Position numbers and translations under genes: made by a program. DNA of 64,000 bases from Streptomyces sp. ACA25. GTDB lineage: Bacteria > Actinomycetota > Actinomycetes > Streptomycetales > Streptomycetaceae. The DNA lies in the NCBI RefSeq assembly GCF_028200735.1, contig NZ_JAQKPV010000015.1, positions 62,001-126,000 of the forward strand. The letters run 5' to 3'. The notes below the pieces were generated by a model, which saw nothing but the letters and a program-made list of their open reading frames with translations, had not been told where the DNA came from and did no database searches. This document shows, in pieces, positions 53,629 through 60,994 of the stretch (the first letter of the stretch is position 1; each line of letters begins with the position of its first letter).

Positions 53629-54912
53629 GTGACCGAACGCAAACAAGCACCGCACCGCACCGCCATCCGCGACTTCCGGCTGTACTGGGCCGCGTCCACC
53701 ACCGACGCAATGGGGAGTCAGGCGTCCGGTCTCGTCCTGCCGCTGTTCCTGCTCGCGGCGGGATACTCGCCGGCGCTGGCCGGAGCGGTGGTCTCCCTGT
53801 CCATGGCGGCCGGTCTGCTGGCTGCCCCCTTCGCGGCGGTGTTCGCCGATCGCGGGGCGCGGCGCCGGACGATGTGGTGGTCCGCCCTGGTGGCCGCCGG
53901 TGCCATGGGTCTGGTCGCGGCGCTGGCGGTCGGCGGCCGGCTGCCGCTGGCCCTGCTGGTGTCGGCGGTACTCGTCGAGCGCGTGGCGACCTCCTGCTAC
54001 TCGGCAGCGGCGAAGGGCTGCGTGGCCGCTCTCGCCTCCCCGGCGGACTACCCGAGGGCGGTGTCACGGCTGCAGGCCGGAGAACAGGGCGCGGTCGTCG
54101 TGGGTCCTGTCCTCGGCGGTGTGCTGTTCCAGGTCGCGCGCTGGCTGCCCTTTCTCGCCGACGCGCTCTCGTACCTCGTTGCGGCCTGGTGCGTGCGGGC
54201 CATCCGCTCCGACCTCGAGCCCGGCCGGCCGGCCGGGCCCGCAACCCGCGCCGTCGGCCTCCGTTCCGTTCTCGCCGACCTCGGGGAGAGCCTGCGGTTC
54301 ACTTGGCGGCAGCCCTTCCTGCGAAGCGTCCTGCTGTGGGCTGCCGGGGTCAACGGCGCACTGGCGGCGCTCTACTACGCGGTTCTGTTCACCCTGCAGC
54401 GGCAGGGGACACCTGCCGCCGCCATCGGACTCGTCCTCGCCGTGACCGGCGCCGCAGGGCTGGCAGGCGCACTCGCCGCTCCCTGGCTGGCCCGTCGGAT
54501 CCCCACCGCCCGGCTGGTCAGGACGGTCTCCTGGACCACCGTGCCGGTGGCCGTCGCACTGGCCCTGGTGGAGCGGGTCTGGTGGTACGGGGCATTGTTC
54601 GGCGCGGTATCCCTGCTGGTCCCCACGCTGTCCGTGCTCCTCGCCGCCCGTGCGATCGCAGTGACCCCGCTCGGGCTCCAGTCGCGGGTGGGCACCGCGC
54701 TGGCCACCGCCTCCGGGATCACCGCGGCCGCGGCCCCCGCCGCCGCCGGGGTCCTGGTAGCACTGGCCGGAACCTCGGCAACCGCCCTGGTGTGCGCCGC
54801 CGCGCTGGCCCTGCTCGCGGGATATGCCTCCGTGACCGTTGCCCGCAGGATCGGGACCGCCTCTCCCGGGGCCCCCGCCGAAGCGGCGACAGCCCTGGGG
54901 GAGACCCCATGA
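53629..54912 (+). CDS. MFS transporter, probable RiPP exporter
   Basis: This 427-residue protein has about twelve hydrophobic helices. The first loop has the MFS-type motif FADRGARRRTMW between helices 2 and 3 (residues about 72-83). The N-terminus AIRDFRLYWAASTTDAMGSQASGL is typical of drug/proton antiporter-like MFS proteins. The GTG at 53629 was chosen because AAGG precedes it and the first helix follows at normal distance. The stop overlaps the peptidase start by four bases (ATGA). It most likely exports the product of the downstream precursor and thus may confer immunity. Confidence 0.88.
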   Translation: MTERKQAPHRTAIRDFRLYWAASTTDAMGSQASGLVLPLFLLAAGYSPALAGAVVSLSMAAGLLAAPFAAVFADRGARRRTMWWSALVAAGAMGLVAALAVGGRLPLALLVSAVLVERVATSCYSAAAKGCVAALASPADYPRAVSRLQAGEQGAVVVGPVLGGVLFQVARWLPFLADALSYLVAAWCVRAIRSDLEPGRPAGPATRAVGLRSVLADLGESLRFTWRQPFLRSVLLWAAGVNGALAALYYAVLFTLQRQGTPAAAIGLVLAVTGAAGLAGALAAPWLARRIPTARLVRTVSWTTVPVAVALALVERVWWYGALFGAVSLLVPTLSVLLAARAIAVTPLGLQSRVGTALATASGITAAAAPAAAGVLVALAGTSATALVCAAALALLAGYASVTVARRIGTASPGAPAEAATALGETP

Positions 54913-56699
54913 GCCCGACGGCCTCCGCGAGCCCGGCCGGCTGGAGCGTCTCCCGGCCGGTCCTGCCCACAGCCTGCCCCCGGGATCCGGACCTCATGGT
55001 GTTCGCCGGGGACGCCGACGGCCGGTGCGAGATTTTCAGCTGGCACGCGGGCACCGGGCGGGCCCGGCAGGTCACCGACCGTGCCGAGGGCACCGCGCGC
55101 TGCGCGATCGACTCCGATGCCGTCATCTGGTGGTTCGCCGAGGAGCGGGACGGCACCGGCAGCTGGCAGGTGCAGAACTTCCACGGCGGCCCGGACAGCC
55201 CGGCACTGACCGGCATCCCGGCGGGGCGGCCCGGCGGCCTCGCGTTCGGCAGCAACGGACGCGCGGCAGTCGGTCTCCGGGACGAGCAGGGTCTGACCGT
55301 CCACCTCGGACAGCGCTCCGGGCCCGCGGAACGAACCCTGCGCATACCCGGCCACGCGACGCTGGCCGGCCTCTCCCCTCGCGAGGACCTGGTGGCCGTC
55401 GCCCGCTCCGCGGGATCCTCCCGGTCCGTCATCGTGCTCACGCCGGACGCGGTCCCCACCGAACTCGACGGGGAGCAGGGGCAGATCTGGGCCCTGGGCT
55501 TCGCTCCTGGCCTGCGCACTCCGGAACTGCTGCTCATCGTCGTGCACGAGGAACGCTACGTCCTCGCGACCTGGACACCGCAGCGCGGGCTGCACAGGCA
55601 CACCTGGTGTTCTTTCGACACCGAGATCACCGCATGCTGGTACCCGCACGACCGCAGGGTGCTGGTCCGTCAGGACCGGCACGGCCGCAGCAGGCTGTAC
55701 GTCGCCGACCCGGAACGGCGGCAGCTGACGCCCGTGCCCGTACCGGCCGGCACCGTCCTGGACGCGACACCGGCCGCCGACGGCACCGTCCGCTGTCTGT
55801 GGACCGACACCCGCACACCCCCTCGGGTCATCTCCACCGGCGATACCACGCCCCGGATGCCGCAGGCGCCCGCCCCGCCCCCGCTGACCGCCCGCACTGC
55901 CGAACTGTGGACTCCCGGCCCGGACGGGCCGGTGCACACCCTGCTCACTCTGCCCGAGAGGGGCACCGCCCCGCACCCCACCGTGTTTCTCGTGCACGGC
56001 GGCCCCGCGGAACACGACCGGGACGCGTACAGCTCGGTGGTGCACTCGCTGGCAGCCTCCGGGCTGGCGGTCGCCCGGGTGAACTACCGCGGCTCCACCG
56101 GCTACGGTCCGCACTGGCGATCCGCCTTCACCGAGGGGGTGGGCCACACTCAGGTCGCCGACCTGGTGGCCGTGCGCGAGGAGCTGGTGCGCTCGGGCCT
56201 GGCCCGGCCGGACGCCATCGGGCTGTGGGGCACCTCCTGGGGCGGCTACCTGGTCCTCCTCGCCCTCGGCAGCCGGCCCGCGCTGTGGCAGGCCGGAGTC
56301 GCCGTGAAACCGGTGGCCGACTGTGCGGCCGCCTACGAACAGGGCACCCCCGCCCTGCGGGCGCTCGACACCGCGCTCTTCGGCGGCACCCCGCAAGAGG
56401 TTCCCGAGCGCTACGCCCGCTCATCGCCGCTCAGCTGTGCCACCCGCGTCCGGGCCCCCCTCCTCGTCGTCGCCGCCACCCGGGACCTCAAGTGCCCGCC
56501 CGGCCAGGTGCGGAACTATCTCGCGGCGCTCCGCGGGGCCGGAGTCCCTTTCGAGGAGCTGTGGCTGGACTCCCAGCACGACGGCCTCGACGGCGCCCAG
56601 CACGTGGAAGTGCTGCGGCGGAGTCTGCACTTCCTGGCCCGCGAGCTGCACGGCTCCCGGGCCGGGAGAACCCGGCACCCAGCCCCGGAGAGGAGGTAA
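54909..56699 (+). CDS. S9 prolyl-oligopeptidase-type serine peptidase
   Basis: This 596-residue cytosolic peptidase has an N-terminal beta-propeller-like region (1-340) and a C-terminal alpha/beta hydrolase domain. The triad is visible: Ser443 in LWGTSWGGYLV, Asp526 in ATRDLKCPP and His557 in DSQHDGLDG. The oxyanion segment VFLVHGGPAEHDRD and the VARVNYRGSTGYGPHW motif are typical of the acylaminoacyl/POP group. Such enzymes commonly cut after Pro in short peptides. It overlaps the MFS gene and ends 4 bases before the precursor gene, with a GGAGG for the precursor lying inside its last codons. It is the likely leader peptidase. Confidence 0.9.
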   Translation: MSPTASASPAGWSVSRPVLPTACPRDPDLMVFAGDADGRCEIFSWHAGTGRARQVTDRAEGTARCAIDSDAVIWWFAEERDGTGSWQVQNFHGGPDSPALTGIPAGRPGGLAFGSNGRAAVGLRDEQGLTVHLGQRSGPAERTLRIPGHATLAGLSPREDLVAVARSAGSSRSVIVLTPDAVPTELDGEQGQIWALGFAPGLRTPELLLIVVHEERYVLATWTPQRGLHRHTWCSFDTEITACWYPHDRRVLVRQDRHGRSRLYVADPERRQLTPVPVPAGTVLDATPAADGTVRCLWTDTRTPPRVISTGDTTPRMPQAPAPPPLTARTAELWTPGPDGPVHTLLTLPERGTAPHPTVFLVHGGPAEHDRDAYSSVVHSLAASGLAVARVNYRGSTGYGPHWRSAFTEGVGHTQVADLVAVREELVRSGLARPDAIGLWGTSWGGYLVLLALGSRPALWQAGVAVKPVADCAAAYEQGTPALRALDTALFGGTPQEVPERYARSSPLSCATRVRAPLLVVAATRDLKCPPGQVRNYLAALRGAGVPFEELWLDSQHDGLDGAQHVEVLRRSLHFLARELHGSRAGRTRHPAPERR

Positions 56700-56703
56700 C
56701 AGC

Positions 56704-56826
56704 ATGGAGAAGGACATCATCCACAACGACCCGCTGGCGGACGACGAGGAAAGTCGCAGTCCGACCATCACCATCACCATCACCATCCCGTTCATGACGC
56801 CTGAGGACGAGCCCTTGGACGTCTGA
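56704..56826 (+). CDS. RiPP precursor peptide with (Thr-Ile)4-Pro segment, 40 aa
   Basis: The 40-residue peptide has an acidic leader of 20 residues (MEKDIIHNDPLADDEESRSP). It is followed by TITITITIP (residues 21-29) and the acidic tail FMTPEDEPLDV. Prolines at 10, 20, 29, 33 and 37 bound short blocks, so a proline-specific peptidase could release residues 21-29. There is no Cys, which rules out thioether or lanthionine chemistry. A strong GGAGG precedes the ATG by 6 bases, so high expression is likely. It is the only small gene in the locus and sits just before the radical SAM gene. A precursor role is inferred from size, composition and position. Confidence 0.82.
   Translation: MEKDIIHNDPLADDEESRSPTITITITIPFMTPEDEPLDV
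56764..56787 (+). repeat. (ACCATC)x4 hexanucleotide repeat encoding (Thr-Ile)4
   Basis: Four exact tandem copies of ACCATC encode TITITITI. Replication slippage in units of six would add or remove one Thr-Ile pair without shifting the frame. Read in another frame the repeat spells alternating CAT/CAC, but it is not a tag. Confidence 0.95.
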
Positions 56827-56836
56827 CCCGCCCGAC

Positions 56837-56872
56837 GGCCGGCCCGGCTGCCGCGCGGCAGCCGGGCCGGCC
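56837..56872 (+). terminator. Perfect 36-nt palindrome between precursor and maturase genes
   Basis: The arms 56837-56854 and 56855-56872 are exact reverse complements over 18 bases. In RNA this would give a stem of about 16 pairs and a 4-base loop. It begins 10 bases past the precursor stop and ends 28 bases before the radical SAM start. It probably acts as a partial terminator or mRNA-processing stop, raising precursor over enzyme level. Confidence 0.85.
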
Positions 56873-56900
56873 CGGCAACGGACCACGGAAGGGAGCCACC

Positions 56901-58838
56901 GTGCAGGTGCTTCTGGTCAACATGCCCTTCTCCCCCATCGACCTTCCCTCGCTCGCCCTGGGCATCCTCAAGCGCAGCGTGAACGAGCGGGTGCCCGGCG
57001 CCCGCGCGGAGGTGCTGCACGGCAATCTCGACTACTACGACTGGCTGAACGCTCAGGAGCCCGGCTTCACCGCCGCGGACTACGCCTACTACGCGCTCTC
57101 CTCCTACTTCCTGGGCTGCGGGGACTGGGTCTTCTCCTCCGCCCTGTACGACGATCCGGAGTGGCGTGCAGCGGAGTTCACCGAGACGATGAGCCGTCCG
57201 CTGGGTGAGGAGCGGCTCGCCCAGACCCTCGCGCTGCACCGGTCTGCCGGGGAGTTCGTCCGGGACCTCGCCGAACGGGTGGTCGCCCGGAAGCCGGACG
57301 TGGTCGGCTTCACCTCGACGTTCCAGCAGAACACCGCGGCCCTGGCCGCCGCCCGGCACATCAAGCGGCTGGCACCGGAGATCGTCACGGTGATGGGAGG
57401 GGCGAACTGTGACGGCACCCAGGGGGAAGCGGTCCACCGCAACTTCCCCTTCGTCGACTACGTGGTGCGCGGTGAGGGGGAGGTGGCATTCCCCGAGCTG
57501 CTCAAGGGCCTCCGGGACAGCTCCGTCCTGCCGGGGGTGGCCGGCCTGTGCCGGCGCGAGGAAACGCGGACCGTCGCCAACCCGATGAGCACCGCTCCGC
57601 TGCCGCCCGCCGCCATCCTGCCGCCGGACTACACCGGCTACTTCGAGCGGCTCGCAGCCTCCGCGGCCGGCTCCGAGATCGAGCCGAAGCTGGTCGTCGA
57701 AGGAGCCCGCGGCTGCTGGTGGGGGGAGAAACACCACTGCACCTTCTGCGGCCTCAACGGCTCCTTCATGAAGTTCCGCAGCAAGGATCCCGAGGTCTTC
57801 TTCGAGGAGATCGTCAGCATGGCCCGCCGGCACCGGGTGCTGGACATGTACGTCGTGGACAACATCCTCGACATGGGGTACGTCACTTCGCTGCTGCCGC
57901 GCCTCATCGAGAGCGGCTACGACCTCCGCATGCATGTCGAGATCAAGGCGAACATGCGCCGGGAGCAGCTGCAGATTCTGGCCGATGCCGGGCTGGTGCA
58001 TGTGCAGCCGGGCATCGAGAGCCTCAACAGCCGGGTGCTCGGGCTGATGGACAAGGGTGTCAGCGGCTGCCAGAACGTGCGGATGCTCCGCGACGGTGCC
58101 AGCACCGGGCTGTCGATCTCCTGGAACTACCTCTACGGCTTTCCGGAGGAGCAGGAGAGCGACTACGACCCGGTGATCGAACAGATTCCGGCGCTGGAAC
58201 ACCTCAACCCGCCGTCCGATCTCTCGGCCCGCATCGCCATAGAGCGCTTCAGCCCGTACTTCAACCGTCCCGAGCTGGGGTTCAGCGACCTGCGGGCCGC
58301 CAGGCCCTACCGGCTGACCTACGACCTGCCCGAACAGGAGCTCTTCGACCTCGCCTACATCTTCGACGCACCGCAGCGCGGCGTGGGAGGGAAGACCGTT
58401 AAACGGCTCAATGACGCACTCCGCGCCTGGAAGGACGCCTACCCGGTCAGCCGTCTCGTCCAGCACGACCTCGGGGACCGCATCGTTCTGCTCAACCGGC
58501 GCCGGGCCTTCGACTGGACCTCGCTCGTCCTGAGCGACCCGGTGGAGCTGGCCGCCTTTCGCCTGCTCGCCCAGCCGCGTACGCCCGCCGCCCTGGTCCG
58601 CAGGCTGGCCGAAGAGCCCGGCAGCCGGGGAGGCGCAGGCCCGGTGGACGTGGATGCGCTGCTGCACCGCTGGCATGCGCTGGGGCTGCTGTTCACCGAC
58701 GCCGGACAGTACGTCCACGTGGCTCCCCTGCCGGTCAACGACGAGGTGCTGCGGCTGCACTTCATGGGGAGCGTGGTCAGTGACTCCCCGGAGGTCCCGG
58801 TGCCGGCTTCTCGCCCGACAGCCCCGGCGCCGGCCTGA
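56901..58838 (+). CDS. B12-binding radical SAM RiPP maturase (RiPP-maturation-1 type)
   Basis: This 645-residue enzyme has a cobalamin-binding Rossmann-type domain at about residues 100-200 (VVGFTSTFQQNTAALAAARHIKRLAPEIVTVMGGANCDG). The radical SAM core follows with Cys272, Cys280 and Cys283 in GCWWGEKHHCTFCGLNG. That CX7CX2C spacing, longer than the classic CX3CX2C, is seen in the RiPP maturation radical SAM protein 1 family (TIGR03975). The family's members are C-methyltransferases or act on peptides. It should methylate or otherwise modify carbon atoms of the precursor. The GTG at 56901 follows AAGGGAG. It is followed by a DUF5825-like gene. Confidence 0.9.
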   Translation: MQVLLVNMPFSPIDLPSLALGILKRSVNERVPGARAEVLHGNLDYYDWLNAQEPGFTAADYAYYALSSYFLGCGDWVFSSALYDDPEWRAAEFTETMSRPLGEERLAQTLALHRSAGEFVRDLAERVVARKPDVVGFTSTFQQNTAALAAARHIKRLAPEIVTVMGGANCDGTQGEAVHRNFPFVDYVVRGEGEVAFPELLKGLRDSSVLPGVAGLCRREETRTVANPMSTAPLPPAAILPPDYTGYFERLAASAAGSEIEPKLVVEGARGCWWGEKHHCTFCGLNGSFMKFRSKDPEVFFEEIVSMARRHRVLDMYVVDNILDMGYVTSLLPRLIESGYDLRMHVEIKANMRREQLQILADAGLVHVQPGIESLNSRVLGLMDKGVSGCQNVRMLRDGASTGLSISWNYLYGFPEEQESDYDPVIEQIPALEHLNPPSDLSARIAIERFSPYFNRPELGFSDLRAARPYRLTYDLPEQELFDLAYIFDAPQRGVGGKTVKRLNDALRAWKDAYPVSRLVQHDLGDRIVLLNRRRAFDWTSLVLSDPVELAAFRLLAQPRTPAALVRRLAEEPGSRGGAGPVDVDALLHRWHALGLLFTDAGQYVHVAPLPVNDEVLRLHFMGSVVSDSPEVPVPASRPTAPAPA

Positions 58839-58888
58839 GCCCCGCGCTTCGTCCCGCTCCCGCCGCTGGATTCCCCCGGAGGAATACC

Positions 58889-59584
58889 GTGAAACCCACA
58901 CCGTCCGCCCCTGCCGACAGCTCACTGGCCGTCAAGGCCTGGCGCGACTACGACGCGCGGACTCTCGCCGTTCCCGGAATGTGCCTGGAGGAAGCAGAGG
59001 CGGGCGGCCCCCCGGAGGAGGCAGTGGACCGCCTCTGGAAGCAGGGCGCCCGGCGCGTGGAACTCCCGGGGACGGTGGATCCCACCGACACCACCGATGC
59101 TGCCCGGACGGTGCAGAAGCTGTGCCTGATCAGGGATCTGACCGCACAGGCGGTGTACACGCAGTGGCGGCTGCGGCTTGCCCCGGCCACTGGTGCCGGG
59201 AGCACGGAGGCCGCCGGTGAAGAGCTCTGGAAGCTGTTCAGCCATCTGCAGCCACCGGCGGTCGTCGAAGGGCCGACGGACGGGGAGGGCCTCATACAGC
59301 GCTGGCGCGCGGGTCACTACGTGGGCAAGTGCGTGTGGCGCCGGGGGCCGGGATTCCTGCAGGTGCGGGACCGTCGGTGGGGCGAGCTGCGCCGGTTCAC
59401 GGTCAGCGAGGACGCGTTCCAGCGGGCCATCGAGGTGCTCGTGCCCGGGGCGCCGGCCTCGGAGGTGCCCGAAGCCGTCCTGAAAGCCTTTCTGACGGAG
59501 AGCCTCGTTCACCGCGTCGGTGATCAGGTCTGGTGGATGCCCTACCGGGCACGCCGCTGGGCCCAGGCCCCCATGATGATCTGA
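58889..59584 (+). CDS. DUF5825-like protein, RiPP locus partner, 231 aa
   Basis: This 231-residue soluble protein begins SLAVKAWRDYDARTLAVPGMCLE and has a central WRLRLAPATGAG segment. A C-terminal HRVGDQVWWMPYRARRW tail follows. From memory it resembles DUF5825 proteins that accompany this class of radical SAM maturase. It has no catalytic motif I recognise and may act as a precursor-binding or recognition partner. GGAGG at 58878-58882 drives the GTG at 58889. It is the last gene of the RiPP group; the next gene is convergent. Confidence 0.75.
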   Translation: MKPTPSAPADSSLAVKAWRDYDARTLAVPGMCLEEAEAGGPPEEAVDRLWKQGARRVELPGTVDPTDTTDAARTVQKLCLIRDLTAQAVYTQWRLRLAPATGAGSTEAAGEELWKLFSHLQPPAVVEGPTDGEGLIQRWRAGHYVGKCVWRRGPGFLQVRDRRWGELRRFTVSEDAFQRAIEVLVPGAPASEVPEAVLKAFLTESLVHRVGDQVWWMPYRARRWAQAPMMI

Positions 59585-59608
59585 CCCGGCCCGCCCCGCC
59601 GGAACGGC

Positions 59609-60994
59609 TCACAGGCGTTCGAAGGTCCGGACGCGCTCCCAGTCGGTCACCGCCGATTCGAAGGCGGCCAGTTCGGTCCGGGCGGCCTGAGCGTAGTGGC
59701 CGACCACGGCCTCACCGAAGATCGTCGTGGCGAGTTCGCTGTTCTCCCAGCGGTGCAGCGCCTCGGTGAGGGTGGCGGGGAGCCGGGGCACCGCCGGGTC
59801 GGTCAGGGCGTTGGCCCGGTGCGGGTCCGGTAGCGGCAGCCGGTGCTCGATACCGTGCATGCCCGCGGCGACGACGGCGGCCACCGCCAGGTAGGGGTTG
59901 GCGTCACCGCCCGGGACGCGGTGTTCGATGCGCAGGGAGTGCCCGGAGCCGACCACCCGGACGGGGCAGGTCCGGTTGTCGCGCCCCCAGGTGATGCCGG
60001 TGGGGGCGAACGCTCCGGGGCGCAGACGCTTGTAGGAGTTGATGTTGGGGGCCATGAGCAGGGTGAAGTCCGCCAGGCAGGCGAGCTGCCCGGCGACGAA
60101 GTGGCGCATCAGCGCGGACATGCCCCGCTCCGGCCCGGCAGACGCGTCATCGTCGTGGGGGTCCGCGAGGACGGCCGAGCCGTCGGTGCCGCGCAGCGAC
60201 AGGTGGATGTGGCAGGAGTTGCCCTCGCCCTCGTCGAACTTGGGCATGAACGTGACGGCGCGGCCCTCCTGTGCGGCGATCTGCTTGGCCCCGGTCTTGA
60301 ACAGGACGTGATGGTCGCAGGTGGTCATCGCCTCGTCGTAGCGGAAGACGATCTCGTACTGGCCGGGGTGCACCTCACCGCGGGCGGTCTCCATGGTGAG
60401 CCCGGCCCGGACCATCTCCCGGCGGATGCGGCGGACCAGCGGCTCCAGGTCGCTCAGCCCTTGGAGGGAGTAGTCGACGTTGTAGCGGGTGCTGGTGCGC
60501 AGACCGTGGTAGCGGCTCTCCCATGCCTGCCGGTAGGAGTCCTGGAAGACCAGGAACTCCAGCTCGGTGCCGGCCAGTGCGGTGAGTCCGCGGCGCGCGA
60601 GCGCGTCGAGCTGTTCCCGCAGGATCCGCCGGGGGGCGACCCGCACCGGCCGGCCGTCCGGCCAGTGGGCGTCGGCGAGGACGAGGGCCGTTCCCGGGTC
60701 CCAGGGGAGGGCGCGCAGAGTGGCGGGGTCCGGGTGCAGGACGAAGTCACCGAAGCCGGTGTTCCAGGCGTCGATGGCGTAGCCGGGGCCGGTGTCCATG
60801 CCGACGTCGGTGGCCAGGAGGTAGAGGCAGGCTCCGAACCCGTCGCGGGCAGCGGTGTCCAGGAAGTGGGGCACCGACAGGCGGCTGCCCTGCAGGCGGC
60901 CCTGGAGGTCGGGCACGGCGACGATGACCTCCTCGATGCGCCCGGCCTCGGCTTCGGCCCGCAGCGTCTCGAAGGTCAGGCGCTCAGCGGTCAC
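59609..60994 (-). CDS. Glutamine-synthetase-like ligase in the siderophore operon
   Basis: This 461-residue protein shows GS-fold motifs: TELEFLVFQDSYRQAWESRYHG, MPKFDEGEGNSCHIHLSL and the late EHRVPGGDANPYLAVAAVVAAG, so it appears catalytically complete. It is closer to GlnA3/GlnA4/PuuA-type gamma-glutamyl-polyamine or -amine ligases than to GlnA, and has no adenylylation Tyr motif. The GTG at 60994 overlaps the end of the siderophore synthetase gene, so translation is coupled. It might glutamylate a diamine or hydroxamate intermediate; the substrate is not shown by the sequence. Confidence 0.88.
   Translation of the reverse strand: MTAERLTFETLRAEAEAGRIEEVIVAVPDLQGRLQGSRLSVPHFLDTAARDGFGACLYLLATDVGMDTGPGYAIDAWNTGFGDFVLHPDPATLRALPWDPGTALVLADAHWPDGRPVRVAPRRILREQLDALARRGLTALAGTELEFLVFQDSYRQAWESRYHGLRTSTRYNVDYSLQGLSDLEPLVRRIRREMVRAGLTMETARGEVHPGQYEIVFRYDEAMTTCDHHVLFKTGAKQIAAQEGRAVTFMPKFDEGEGNSCHIHLSLRGTDGSAVLADPHDDDASAGPERGMSALMRHFVAGQLACLADFTLLMAPNINSYKRLRPGAFAPTGITWGRDNRTCPVRVVGSGHSLRIEHRVPGGDANPYLAVAAVVAAGMHGIEHRLPLPDPHRANALTDPAVPRLPATLTEALHRWENSELATTIFGEAVVGHYAQAARTELAAFESAVTDWERVRTFERL

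Noticed and set aside
56764-56787. Alternating CAT/CAC in one frame resembles a poly-His tag coding sequence
   Set aside because: The correct frame encodes (Thr-Ile)4 within a gene that has its own strong ribosome site. Flanking DNA is ordinary chromosomal sequence with no vector features.
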